From: Acidobacterium sp. | GTDB lineage: Bacteria; Acidobacteriota; Terriglobia; Terriglobales; Acidobacteriaceae | DNA length: 64,000 nt | NCBI GenBank assembly: GCA_003166955.1 | Contig: PMUI01000138.1 | Span: 25,590-89,589 of the forward strand | Direction: 5' to 3' | Made by a program: the position numbers and the translations under genes | Part shown: positions 23,943 through 33,189 of the stretch, in pieces | Position numbering within the stretch: the first letter of the stretch is position 1 | Layout: every line of letters starts with the position of its first letter | Notes under the pieces: model-generated | What the model was told of the DNA's origin: nothing | Database searches by the model: none | Seen by the model: the letters and a program-made list of their open reading frames with translations, nothing else

Positions 23943-26651
23943 ATGCGCACGTGTCTGCGTGGCGCTGCCAGTTTCATCTTTGTCGTGACGTTTTTTGGAG
24001 CTTTCCTCAGTCTGCCGAGTGCGGCGCAATCGGTCGCCAATACCGGCATCATCAGCGGAACGGTTACCGATCCCACCGGTGCTGTAGTCCAGGGAGCAAC
24101 CGCCACCATTCAGAATCCTGTCAGCGCATACGAACGCACGGCAAAGACGGACGGCACCGGGCATTTCCAGTTCACCAATGTCCCCTACAATCCGTACCAC
24201 CTGAGCGTGGCCATGACGGGCTTCAACTCCTTCGTCCAGGACGTGGATGTGCGATCGGGCGTGCCGGTAACGGTGCCAGTGAAGCTGGCCCTGGGTACGG
24301 CAGCGACGACCATCCAGGTCACTGCGGAAAACCTTCTGGAAACCGACACCACGATGCACACGGATGTGGATCGGAACCTGTTTAAGGAGGTGCCGCTGGA
24401 GAGCGTGTCCTCGTCGCTGAGTGCGCTGGTGACGGCGGCGGCGCCGGGCGTGGCTGCCGACTCGAACGGCCTGTTCCACGGGCTGGGCGATCACGCAGAA
24501 AACTCCTTTTCCGTAGATGGCCAGCCGATTACCGACCAACAGAGCAAAGTTTTCTCCAACCAGCTTCCCCCGGCTGCGGTGCAGTCCATGGAAGTGATCG
24601 ACGGCGCGCCCCCGGCCGAGTATGGGGACAAGACAAGCCTGGTGATTCAGGTGACGACCAGGTCCGGCCAGGGACAGACGAAGCCGACGGGAACGATCTA
24701 TACCTCCTACGGAAGCTTCGGTTCGGCGACCGCGGGCTTCGACCTGGGATACGGCAAACAGGACTGGGGCAACTTCATTTCCGCCGACGGGCTGAACAGC
24801 GGCCGCTTCCTCGATCCGCCGGAACATGCGGTGTTTCACGACAAAGGGAACGAGGAGAACGTGTTTGACCGCGTGGATTATCAGCTCGACCCACCGAATT
24901 CGTTCCACCTGAACCTGAACTATTCGCGCTCGTGGTTTCAGACGCCGAATACCTTTGACAATGTCAACCTGGGGAACGTCAATCTCGCCGGAATGGCGGT
25001 GAGCGGCCCGACCGATCAGCGCTCACAAATCGGAACCTTCGACATCGCGCCGAGTTATACACGTGTCATCAGCCAGTATTCGGTTTTCAATTTCGGAGTG
25101 TTTCTGCGCAAAGACGTTTATCACTACTATCCCAGCGGGGATCCGTTCGCGGATCTGGGGCCGATCCAGCTGGAGTCGATCGGGCAGGACCGAAGCCTTG
25201 CCAACGACGGCGTCCACGCGGATATCTCCTGGGTAAAGGGGAAGCAGAACGTGAAGCTCGGGGGCGTGTACGAGCAGACATTTCTGCGCGAAAGCGACTC
25301 TCTGGGGATCGTCAGTCCCACGTTCCTCGATTCGCTGCTCGATGCCAACAAGAATCCCTGCATGTCCGGCGGCACTCCCGATGTTCCCCTCGATGCCCCG
25401 TGCACGAATCTCTATCCTTACGACCTGACGCGAGGCGGAACGTTCTATAACTTTCGTGGCCATACCGACGTGAAGGAGCTGGCGCTCTATCTCGAGGACC
25501 AGATCACGGCGGGGAATTGGCTCGTCAACCTTGGACTGCGGGGCGATCTTTACAATGGCCTCGCCGATGCGAGCCAGGCGGAACCCCGGCTCGGCATCTC
25601 TTACAAGCTCAAGCAGACCAATACTGTCCTGCGCACTTCCTATGCGCGCACGCTGGAGACGCCCTTCAACGAAAACCTGATCCTCTCCAGCAGGGGTTGC
25701 CTCAATGATGTGGTCAACCCGCTGCTGGCTTGCCAGGGCGGCGATACGGGAGCGCTCTCGCCTGGATTCCGCAATGAGTTCCATGCGGGTTTGCAGCAGG
25801 CCGCGGGAAAGCACTTCGTTGTGAGCGGCGACTATATCTGGAAATACACTCACAACGGTTACGACTTCAGCGTGCTCGGCAACACGCCGATCACTTTCCC
25901 CGTCGAGTGGCATAACTCGAAAATTCCTGGATTTGCGCTGCGGGCCGACGTCACCCAGTTTCATAACTTCAGCGCGTATGTGGTGATGTCGTCGGTGGCG
26001 GCGCGGTTCTTCCCGCCGCAGGTGGGCGGCGCGGGAGCGACCGTGGGACAGACTGGGCTGCCCTTCCGCATCGACCACGACGAGAAGTACAACGAGACGA
26101 CCCATTTCCAGTACCAGATGCCGTGGAAGCACACGCCCTGGTACAGCTTCAACTGGCGGTACGACAGCGGTCTGGTGGCTGGCAACGCACCGTGTTATGG
26201 AACCACGGATCCCAACAGTCCGTGTCTGCTCTCGTCGACGACTCTGAACGGTCATCCCGCGATCATGATGGTGAACGCGTTCGGCGTCCCTCTGACGGCC
26301 GATCAGGAGTTTGAGGCCGGTTTCGCGTGCAGCGGCGTCCGGGCGACGCCATACAGCGCGTTGCCGAGCGTTTGTCCTGCCATGCACTTCACTTCGAGCC
26401 TGATCTCGATTCCGGCTCCGAACAAGGGCGACAACGACACGAATCCGCAACGCATCGATCCGCGGAGCTTGTTCGACATGGCACTGGGCGAGGACAACCT
26501 CTTCCACGGCGACAAGTATAAGTGGGGCGCCCAGGTCACAGCCATCAATGTGACCGATAAATACGCACTCTATAACTTCCTCTCCACATTCAGCGGCACG
26601 CACTATGTAACTCCGCGCGCCATCACGGGCCAAATCTCACTGTCGTTCTAA
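23943..26651 (+). CDS. TonB-dependent receptor with N-terminal carboxypeptidase-like domain (Oar-like)
   Basis: The 902-residue outer-membrane protein has a signal peptide (MRTCLRGAASFIFVVTFFGA, ending AQS), then a carboxypeptidase-regulatory-like domain (TGIISGTVTDPTGAVVQGATATIQN, about 32-120). A plug domain follows (HAENSFSVDGQPITDQ, MEVIDGAPPAEYGDKTSLVI), then a beta-barrel ending in the aromatic outer-membrane signal ITGQISLSF. Acidobacteriota have many such receptors for polymers or chelated ligands. The true start is ATG 23943 after cggaggtc; a longer frame to 23631 is the other-frame reading of the preceding gene. The ligand is unknown; the His/Cys-rich upstream neighbour hints at a metal. 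Confidence 0.92.
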   Translation: MRTCLRGAASFIFVVTFFGAFLSLPSAAQSVANTGIISGTVTDPTGAVVQGATATIQNPVSAYERTAKTDGTGHFQFTNVPYNPYHLSVAMTGFNSFVQDVDVRSGVPVTVPVKLALGTAATTIQVTAENLLETDTTMHTDVDRNLFKEVPLESVSSSLSALVTAAAPGVAADSNGLFHGLGDHAENSFSVDGQPITDQQSKVFSNQLPPAAVQSMEVIDGAPPAEYGDKTSLVIQVTTRSGQGQTKPTGTIYTSYGSFGSATAGFDLGYGKQDWGNFISADGLNSGRFLDPPEHAVFHDKGNEENVFDRVDYQLDPPNSFHLNLNYSRSWFQTPNTFDNVNLGNVNLAGMAVSGPTDQRSQIGTFDIAPSYTRVISQYSVFNFGVFLRKDVYHYYPSGDPFADLGPIQLESIGQDRSLANDGVHADISWVKGKQNVKLGGVYEQTFLRESDSLGIVSPTFLDSLLDANKNPCMSGGTPDVPLDAPCTNLYPYDLTRGGTFYNFRGHTDVKELALYLEDQITAGNWLVNLGLRGDLYNGLADASQAEPRLGISYKLKQTNTVLRTSYARTLETPFNENLILSSRGCLNDVVNPLLACQGGDTGALSPGFRNEFHAGLQQAAGKHFVVSGDYIWKYTHNGYDFSVLGNTPITFPVEWHNSKIPGFALRADVTQFHNFSAYVVMSSVAARFFPPQVGGAGATVGQTGLPFRIDHDEKYNETTHFQYQMPWKHTPWYSFNWRYDSGLVAGNAPCYGTTDPNSPCLLSSTTLNGHPAIMMVNAFGVPLTADQEFEAGFACSGVRATPYSALPSVCPAMHFTSSLISIPAPNKGDNDTNPQRIDPRSLFDMALGEDNLFHGDKYKWGAQVTAINVTDKYALYNFLSTFSGTHYVTPRAITGQISLSF

Positions 26652-26659
26652 CCAGCGTT

Positions 26660-26694
26660 GCGGGAGACGGTCCGCGAACGGGCCGCTCTCCCGC
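26660..26694 (+). terminator. hairpin between receptor gene and small membrane gene
   Basis: Perfect 8-bp arms gcgggaga (26660-26667) and tctcccgc (26687-26694) enclose 19 nt. No T run follows, and the next gene's ribosome site starts 6 bp later, so this is better read as an mRNA-stabilising or attenuating hairpin within an operon than a full terminator. Confidence 0.45.
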
Positions 26695-26710
26695 GCGCCA
26701 GGAGGTCGCC

Positions 26711-26869
26711 ATGGGTCCGCTGCATCTGTGGAAGAGCGGCAACAAGAGGCGAGTCGAACAGATTCGCTGGAAACGCCGGGAGATCATCCACGCCCTGATC
26801 CTGTCGCTGCTGATGACAGCTTTCGGCATGTGGGTAGGAATCTGGGTGGCAACGCATCACTTCGACTGA
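26711..26869 (+). CDS. 52-residue basic single-span membrane protein
   Basis: A near-perfect ribosome site aggaggtcgcc directly precedes ATG 26711. The frame encodes MGPLHLWKSGNKRRVEQIRW, KRREIIHALILSLLMTAFG and MWVGIWVATHHFD: about 23 residues rich in Lys/Arg, then one hydrophobic helix of about 22 residues ending in His-His. The positive-inside rule predicts a cytoplasmic N-terminus. It follows the TonB receptor gene by 59 bp on the same strand and would be its last operon member. I recognise no family. The combination of ribosome site, composition and helix makes it a probable real gene although very short. Confidence 0.7.
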   Translation: MGPLHLWKSGNKRRVEQIRWKRREIIHALILSLLMTAFGMWVGIWVATHHFD

Positions 26870-26999
26870 ACGCTCATCTACCGCATGTTGGCCGATGAGG
26901 GCACTCGACGCGGCTGATCTGGCGGAGAACCGGCAAAAGGAGAACCAAAATCCAATGAACGGCACACTGTCAAAAACCGAACTGTCTCACCCAAGGGGT

Positions 27000-27550
27000 T
27001 CACCCCAAAAATTGTCAAGCTTTTGTGGAAAAAACCAAGGTAATGACCCCTCATTCCACAGGGCTTCCACGCCAAAATCCCAAAAGATATTTGGCAGGTT
27101 TTATAGCCAGACTTGGTATTCTAAGAATAGAGAGTAAAAAAGGAAAAAGCCTCGCCCAACGGCGAGGCTTTTTCCTTCGAAGAGAGGAGAAACGCCATGC
27201 ACCTCGTCACGACACAGCCCGCAGACCGCTTCTCCGCCAACATCCCGCTCACGGTCGTGACTGCATCAATCACGACCGGGTTTGAATCAATCTCGGCCGA
27301 GTTTGCTGCTAACTCGGCCGAGTCCCCGTCAAACTCAGCCGACTTGACGTCAAACGTGGCCGAGTCCGATCTGACTTCGAACCAATCACCTGGCTCGATC
27401 ACGATCATGAATGAAGCAAACCCGGCCGAGATTGAAGCAAACACAGCCAGGTCGCAACTGATTGATTCGAAGTCACTCCGAATCAGTATCAACCTGGTAA
27501 ACCCACCGAAGTCGTTGAAAACAAGTCAACGCGAGTTTTCGAGGGGGGGG
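27000..27550 (+). repeat. dispersed composite element, copy A
   Basis: This stretch has a second copy in opposite orientation at 60641-61562. Order in copy A: an AT-rich leader (27009-27140, shared block ggcaggttttatagccagac), a 15-bp perfect hairpin, a ribosome site (gagaggagaaacgcc) with ATG 27197 starting MHLVTTQPADRFSA, then degenerate 21-bp repeats whose frame reads FESISAE, FAANSAE, SPSNSAD, and so on, a shared tail ending KSLKTSQRE, and a G8 tract (27543-27550) where similarity stops. The frame from 27197 runs on into the antisense of trxB, so its end is not defined by the element. It could be a mobile or regulatory repeat or a decayed gene family. Confidence 0.7.
27142..27175. terminator. 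strong bidirectional hairpin of copy A
   Basis: Perfect 15-bp arms ggaaaaagcctcgcc and ggcgaggctttttcc with a caac loop; A-rich before and T-rich after, so it can act as a rho-independent terminator in both directions. It precedes the element's ATG by 22 bp, an attenuator-like position. Confidence 0.8.
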
Positions 27551-27633
27551 CCGAATTTTCCGAAAGTCCCCCAACCTGAGCCCCAAAACGGAATTTCCAC
27601 CGTCGTGCCAGGCCCGAACCGGGGAGCCGCTCT

Positions 27634-28569
27634 TCAGTGCCCGTGCTCTTCGAGGTACTTTTCCACTTCGAGCGCAGCCATGCAGCCGGTTCCCGCCGCC
27701 GTGATCGCCTGCCGATATCGCCGATCCTGGACGTCGCCGCAAGCGAAAACGCCCGGAACCCGCGTGAAAACGAAGTTGTGCGTCTTGATGTACCCGTCTT
27801 CATCAAGATCGAGCTGCCCGGCAAACATCGACGCATTCGGAATATGTCCGATGCCGAGAAACAGCCCGCTCACACCAAGCTCGGATTCAACGCTGGTCAC
27901 CGTGTCGAGCACTCGAACGCCTGTGACTTCCTTCTTCTCGACGCCCAGCACTTCCGTGATCACCGCGTTGGTCAGGAACGCGATCTTCGGATGTGCAATC
28001 GCCCGGTCGAGCATGATTCGCGACGCGCGGAAATGCTCCCGCCGATGAATCAAAGTCACTTTCGTCGCAAAGCGCGTCAGAAAAAGGGCTTCTTCCATCG
28101 CCGAATCGCCACCGCCAATCACAGCGATCTCCTTGCCTGAGAAGAAGAATCCATCGCAGGTCGCGCACGAGCTCACGCCGTGCCCGATCAGCGCCTGTTC
28201 CGAAGGCAGCCCGAGCCAGCGCGCCGATGCGCCGCTGGCGATGATTAGTGTTCTCGCGTGGATGGTCTCGTGGCCCAGATTCAGCGCGAACGGATGTTTG
28301 GTCAGATCCGCCGTCGCCAGATGTCCGAGCCGGAACTCGGCGCCGAATCGCGACGCCTGCTTGCGCATGTTCTCGATCAGCTCCGGTCCCTGAATGCCTT
28401 CCGGCCAGCCTGGAAAGTTCTCCACCAGCGTCGTGATCGACAATTGTCCGCCCGGCTCGTGCCCTTCGAGCAGCAGCGGTTTCAGATTGGCGCGAGCTGC
28501 GTAGATCGCTGCGGTCAGTCCGGCGCAGCCGGAACCAAGGATGACTGTATCGCGGATGTTTTCTGCCAT
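27634..28569 (-). CDS. trxB: Thioredoxin-disulfide reductase
   Basis: A 311-residue flavoprotein that passes electrons from NADPH to thioredoxin. The FAD motif is TVILGSGCAGLTAAIYAARA (about 9-28), the redox pair is Cys135/Cys138 in SSCATCDG, the NADPH site is EIAVIGGGDSAMEEALFL, and the C-terminal FAD motif is GVFACGDVQDRRYRQAITAAGTG. Length and motif spacing match the low-molecular-weight enzyme. A thioredoxin gene lies 12 kb away at 40006. It stands alone on the minus strand, next to repeat copy A. Confidence 0.95.
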   Translation of the reverse strand: MAENIRDTVILGSGCAGLTAAIYAARANLKPLLLEGHEPGGQLSITTLVENFPGWPEGIQGPELIENMRKQASRFGAEFRLGHLATADLTKHPFALNLGHETIHARTLIIASGASARWLGLPSEQALIGHGVSSCATCDGFFFSGKEIAVIGGGDSAMEEALFLTRFATKVTLIHRREHFRASRIMLDRAIAHPKIAFLTNAVITEVLGVEKKEVTGVRVLDTVTSVESELGVSGLFLGIGHIPNASMFAGQLDLDEDGYIKTHNFVFTRVPGVFACGDVQDRRYRQAITAAGTGCMAALEVEKYLEEHGH

Positions 28570-28791
28570 TTGCCTGAACTTTCAAATTGTACCTGCGACC
28601 CGAGCTTAAACCGCTCAATCGCAGACGGATTCGGACTGCTCCCGAATTGGAACGGCCTGATCCCTTGTCCCGAACTGAACTGATGCCGCTCACTCCACCT
28701 TCGATTCTTCTGCCGCTCCTGCACCCCCTGTGTCGGAATGGAAGCGGAAGCAGCCATTGCACTTGTCCCGGCCGCCTCCGGAGGTCCCGAG

Positions 28792-31731
28792 ATGCGTCTC
28801 CCTGCTGGATTAGAAGAATCTCAAACGACATCAGCCAGAGTCTCGAACTTTCTGGTTCTTCTCTCCCTGGTTCTGGTTTTCGCCCTCCAGTTGGCGCATG
28901 CTGGCGGACCGCGCTGGGTTGCCGGTTCGAATTACTTCAACCCCGCGGTCAAAGGGCAGCCCGTTGTCTGGGCCAACGGTCAGGTCAGTTATTACACCGA
29001 TCTCCGCGACCTGAGCGCGCAGGTCAGCCAGACGCAGGCGAATGCTATGGTCGCAATCGCCGCCGCCGTGTGGAGCAACGTCAGCACCGCCGCTGTTTCG
29101 ATCCAGTCCGGTGGCAGCCTCGCCGAAGACGTCAACGGATCGAATGTCCCATCCGGAGCGAACGGAATCACGTTGCCGGCTGACATTCAGTCAACCGCTA
29201 CGAACAAGCCGGTCGCAGTGGTCTATGACGAGGACGGTTCCGTGATTGACGCGATTTATGGCCCCGGCGCCAACTCGCCGCTGGTCTGCCAGAACAACGG
29301 GGTGATGGTCTCGGTGGATAACTTCGGCGTGACGGGCAATATCGTCCACGCGCTGGTTTTGATAAACGGGCTCTGTGCGACCACTGCGAATCAGATCGCG
29401 AATTTGCAGTATCAACTCGTCCGCGGCTTCGGCCGCGTTCTCGGTCTCGACTGGTCGCAGACCAATGAGGAGATGTTCGACAGTGGCCAATTCAGTACGG
29501 ATAGTCTCGCGGGCTGGCCGATCATGCACCCCATCGAAAGGCTCTGCAATGGAGGCAGCGGCCAGTGCATGTCCAATCCGACGCAGTTGAGAACGGACGA
29601 TGAAGCCGCTCTGAACCGTCTTTATCCAGTGACGACTGCTAATCTAAGCAGCTTTTCGGGCAAGACGATCACCGCAGCCGCGACGATTTCGGTGCAGGGA
29701 ACCATTCAGTTCCCGGGCGGCCAGGGAATGCAGGGTGTCAATGTCGTCCTGCAGCCGCTCGCGAACGGCGCTCCTGATCTCCGTTACACCGCGACGGCGG
29801 TCAGCGGTGCGTATTTCCAGGGGAACGCCGGAAATCCGGTCACCGGTTCGACCGACTCGTCCGGCGATCCGCTGAATCGCTTCGGCAGCGATGATCCTTC
29901 TCTTGAGGGTTTTTTCGACCTCAGCGGCGTTCCTTTGCCTGCTGGCACAACCGCATCGCAGTACCAGCTGACATTCGAGAGCGTAAATCCGCTCTATACG
30001 GGGAACTCCTCGGTCGGACCTTATGCAACCGGCCAGGTGGCTCCATCCGGCACAATGCCGGTCGTTCAGCTCGGCACGTTGAGCACGGGATCCGCCATCA
30101 ACCAGAATGTCGTGTTTGACGACGCCGCGGACGAAAGTCAAACGGGAGCCGATGGAACAGAAGCTTCGCCCGCGAACGTTCCAGTCAACGGTGAATGGAC
30201 AGGCCGCCTCACAGGGTACGGCCACACGGACTGGTTTCAATGGTGGGCGCGGGGGGGACGCGAATTCACGGTGGAAGCCGACGCCCTGGACGAGAACGGG
30301 AGCAATACAGATAACAAGGTGCAACTGGTCCTCGGTGCCTGGAACGGAACTGATGCCGTTGGCACAGGTCCGATCACCGGAACCGTACAGCCCTTCAACG
30401 GCAACATCGCCGGTCTCACCACGCTTCCGGTATTGACTATCGCCGACAGCGAAGTTCGTGTCGGTCTGGCCGACCTGCGGGGCGATGGTCGCCCGGACTA
30501 TGCCTATCGCGGGCGCATTCTCTACGCGGACAACGTGTCGCCTGCCCGCTTACCAGTCGGTGGTGGACAGATGGTGATTCAGGGAATGGGATTTCGCCCC
30601 GTCGTCGCAGTCTCCGTAAATGGTGTGGCGGCCGAGGTGACGAGCGAGACTCCCACGACGATCGTTGCGATGGCTCCGGCGTCCGGTGGCGCAACCGGAA
30701 CCGCCGTCGTGCAGGTGCAGGATCTGCAGACTCTCGGTACAGCGGCTATTTCCAGTGGAGTGAGCTACGATGCCGCACCCGACGATGCTATCTCGATTCT
30801 GGTCGCTCCGATGGGCACCGTCCCAATCGGCGTCCCTCAGCCCTTCACCGTTCGGGTCATCGACGTGACAACCCAAACTCCCGCAGCGGGCGTGACCGTG
30901 ACGTTCGCAGTCACGGAAGGAGCCACCCAACTCGGTTGCGGCCAACCCTCATGCAGCGTGATTACCGGAGGAGACGGCACCGTCACGATGGCCGTCATCC
31001 CGGGCTCAACTTCGCTGGCGCAAGTTACGGCATCGCTGACCAATGCAAGCAGTGTGCTTGCTGAATTCACAGGTGCAACGCCACCTTCCATCGCGGCCCT
31101 GACACCGAATCTCTACCTCACGATCGGAGCTACTGTGCAATGGCCAGTGCAAGCGCTGGTGCTCAATCCGTCCGGCGTGGTAGTGACAGGACAAACCGTA
31201 ACGTGGACGTCAGCGACATCGGGCGTTAGTGTTGCGACCAGCCAAAACAGCAGCGATGCGAGCGGCCTCGTCCTTAATCAAATCTCTGCCGGGCCGTTCA
31301 GTATGAGTGCCAATGCAGCCATGAATGCTTGTCTCGCAGGAACGACGACGAATTGCGCGACCTTCACCGTGACACCGGTGCATTCGGAGACCGCCGTATT
31401 GACCCCATGGAGCGGCACATCGCAATACGTCTCCTCGGGCCAAACCTTCGCTCCGGTTGTGCTCCATGTAACTGACCCATTCGGGCACCCCCTCGCAGGG
31501 GCGAATGTGACGTTTGCGGAGACGCTCGACGGATGGACGGAGCCGTGCTCAGATCAGGGAAGCTGTACCCCAGCGCCCGTTCTCGAGCAGCAGACACTCC
31601 AAGCGATATCGGGAATCGATGGCTCGGTCAGTTTCACGCCACTCACTGCGAATGGGCTGGCAACTCGACTGTTGGCGACTGCGGCGACAGGCGGCACCAT
31701 ACTGAGTTTTGAGCTCGACGCTCATCCATAA
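28792..31731 (+). CDS. Secreted IPT/Ig-like protein with an inactivated matrixin-type region
   Basis: A 979-residue protein from ATG 28792 (ggaggtcccgag site), with signal peptide ending QLAHA. Residues about 25-280 resemble a matrixin metalloprotease: VVSYY-type strands, then QYQLVRGFGRVLGLDWSQ where an active enzyme would have HE.GH..G..H, and a Met-turn-like WPIMHP. All three zinc-binding His and the catalytic Glu are replaced. A C-terminal tail of IPT/TIG (about 615-690) and Big1/Ig-like domains (about 700-979; TPAAGVTVTFAVTEGATQL) follows. It is likely a non-catalytic adhesive or binding protein at the cell surface. Possible alternative start at 28738 lacks a ribosome site. Confidence 0.75.
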   Translation: MRLPAGLEESQTTSARVSNFLVLLSLVLVFALQLAHAGGPRWVAGSNYFNPAVKGQPVVWANGQVSYYTDLRDLSAQVSQTQANAMVAIAAAVWSNVSTAAVSIQSGGSLAEDVNGSNVPSGANGITLPADIQSTATNKPVAVVYDEDGSVIDAIYGPGANSPLVCQNNGVMVSVDNFGVTGNIVHALVLINGLCATTANQIANLQYQLVRGFGRVLGLDWSQTNEEMFDSGQFSTDSLAGWPIMHPIERLCNGGSGQCMSNPTQLRTDDEAALNRLYPVTTANLSSFSGKTITAAATISVQGTIQFPGGQGMQGVNVVLQPLANGAPDLRYTATAVSGAYFQGNAGNPVTGSTDSSGDPLNRFGSDDPSLEGFFDLSGVPLPAGTTASQYQLTFESVNPLYTGNSSVGPYATGQVAPSGTMPVVQLGTLSTGSAINQNVVFDDAADESQTGADGTEASPANVPVNGEWTGRLTGYGHTDWFQWWARGGREFTVEADALDENGSNTDNKVQLVLGAWNGTDAVGTGPITGTVQPFNGNIAGLTTLPVLTIADSEVRVGLADLRGDGRPDYAYRGRILYADNVSPARLPVGGGQMVIQGMGFRPVVAVSVNGVAAEVTSETPTTIVAMAPASGGATGTAVVQVQDLQTLGTAAISSGVSYDAAPDDAISILVAPMGTVPIGVPQPFTVRVIDVTTQTPAAGVTVTFAVTEGATQLGCGQPSCSVITGGDGTVTMAVIPGSTSLAQVTASLTNASSVLAEFTGATPPSIAALTPNLYLTIGATVQWPVQALVLNPSGVVVTGQTVTWTSATSGVSVATSQNSSDASGLVLNQISAGPFSMSANAAMNACLAGTTTNCATFTVTPVHSETAVLTPWSGTSQYVSSGQTFAPVVLHVTDPFGHPLAGANVTFAETLDGWTEPCSDQGSCTPAPVLEQQTLQAISGIDGSVSFTPLTANGLATRLLATAATGGTILSFELDAHP

Positions 31732-31858
31732 TGCAGTCAGGGATGAGCCCGGAGAGCACCGGAAGGCACCTGGTCGGAAGTTTGGACACCGGTCGTGAGC
31801 TTTACGGGGTGGAAGAAGCCCGATAATGTCAGGGACATCCTTCTGGTGAGGTTCTTCC

Positions 31859-33127
31859 ATTTCGAACCGTCCGTTTGCTTATCCCGATGCAGGAGGCGCG
31901 CTGGCTTGCGACGCTGTGAGCATGGAGCGACTCGCTCGCAAGTACGGAACACCGCTTTATGCTTACTCCGCGAGCCATATTGCGCAGCGCGTTGAGCTTT
32001 TCCAGCAGGCGTTCAGCCCCGTCCCGCACATATTGTGCTATGCCGTCAAAGCCAATTCAAACCTTGCGATTCTCCAGTTGCTCGCCCGGCAGGGATGCGG
32101 ATTCGACGTTGTTTCCGGCGGCGAACTGGAGAGGGTTCTTGCCGTAGATCACGCAGCGGCGGAGAGGATTGTCTTTTCCGGTGTCGGCAAGACCGCAGCC
32201 GAGATGGACCTTGCACTGAGGTCGAATATCCTGCTGTTCAATGTCGAGAGCGAAGAGGAGCTCGAACTTCTTTCCCAACGCGCAGGAAAACTTCGTAAGC
32301 GGGCACGATTCGCCCTGCGCGTGAACCCTGACGTCTTTGCCGAGACGCATCCTTACATATCGACCGGGATGCGCGAACACAAATTCGGTATTGATATTCG
32401 CCGGGCTGCAGCGGTATACCGGAGACCAGGAAAGCATCTCGAAGCCAGCGGGGTAAGCGTCCATATCGGTTCGCAAATTCGGAGCACTGACCCATTCGGC
32501 GCGGCAGCCGAGCGTGTGGTGAAGCTGATCGTCAAGCTAAGGAAGGACGGACATGCGATCCAGTACATGGATATCGGTGGAGGGCTGGGAGTGGAGTACC
32601 ACATGGACCAGCCCTCCAATGCTGCGGAGAAGGTGTACCAGTACGCGGCGGCGGTGATTCCGGCGGTGCAGTCTGTGGACGGTCTCAAGCTGCTTCTGGA
32701 GCCAGGGCGTTTTATCGTCGCGCAGGCGGGAGCGCTGCTGGCGCGCGTGCTGTATGTGAAGAAGAGCGGTGACAAGACGTTTGTGATCACCGATGCAGCG
32801 ATGAACGATCTGATCCGCCCCGCCTTGTATCAGGCGTATCACGAGATCGTCGCAGTGAAGCACCGCAGATCGTCGCGGAAAATGGTTGCCGATGTTGTGG
32901 GTCCTGTTTGTGAGACGGGAGACTTCTTTGCGCGAGATCGGGAACTGCCACCGTTGCAGCAGGGCGATCTGGTGGCGATCCTCGATGCGGGAGCGTATGG
33001 AATGTCATTGGCTTCCAACTACAACTCGCGACCGCGCCCCGCGGAAGTTCTGGTGAACGGCCGCACGTCAAGGCTCACCCGCCGACGAGAGACTATCGAA
33101 GACATGCTTGCCACCGAACGCAGATAG
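31859..33127 (+). CDS. lysA: Diaminopimelate decarboxylase (probable ATT start)
   Basis: This is the PLP-dependent last step of lysine synthesis. YAVKANSNLAIL holds the PLP lysine, GGGLGVEYH and LLEPGRFIV bind phosphate and cofactor, and VVGPVCETGDFFA is the substrate loop. The first canonical start is GTG 31916 (403 residues), but in-frame codons upstream read SNRPFAYPDAGGALACDAVS, a typical LysA N-terminus, up to a stop at 31847. The only start-like codon there is ATT 31859, preceded by ggtgagg at 7 nt; from it the protein has 422 residues, the normal length. I annotate that start; the conservative alternative is 31916. Confidence 0.9.
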   Translation: MSNRPFAYPDAGGALACDAVSMERLARKYGTPLYAYSASHIAQRVELFQQAFSPVPHILCYAVKANSNLAILQLLARQGCGFDVVSGGELERVLAVDHAAAERIVFSGVGKTAAEMDLALRSNILLFNVESEEELELLSQRAGKLRKRARFALRVNPDVFAETHPYISTGMREHKFGIDIRRAAAVYRRPGKHLEASGVSVHIGSQIRSTDPFGAAAERVVKLIVKLRKDGHAIQYMDIGGGLGVEYHMDQPSNAAEKVYQYAAAVIPAVQSVDGLKLLLEPGRFIVAQAGALLARVLYVKKSGDKTFVITDAAMNDLIRPALYQAYHEIVAVKHRRSSRKMVADVVGPVCETGDFFARDRELPPLQQGDLVAILDAGAYGMSLASNYNSRPRPAEVLVNGRTSRLTRRRETIEDMLATERR

Positions 33128-33189
33128 CTGCTGGTCTGATATTTTGATTAGTTTGCATAAGAAGATCGGCAGTAGCAGGGAGTGTACTG

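Noticed and set aside
25023..26633. 536-codon frame antisense to the TonB receptor
   Set aside because: Same reasoning: a shadow of a real gene, Arg/His-rich, no motif.
27009..27062. DnaA-box-like sequences (ttttccaca type) in the element leaders
   Set aside because: Isolated matches in AT-rich sequence at both copies, with no dnaA/dnaN or replication gene nearby; too weak to call an origin.
27197..28048. 283-codon frame starting at the ATG of repeat copy A
   Set aside because: The second half is antisense to trxB; the frame has no natural end in the element, so I described the element but did not call a gene.
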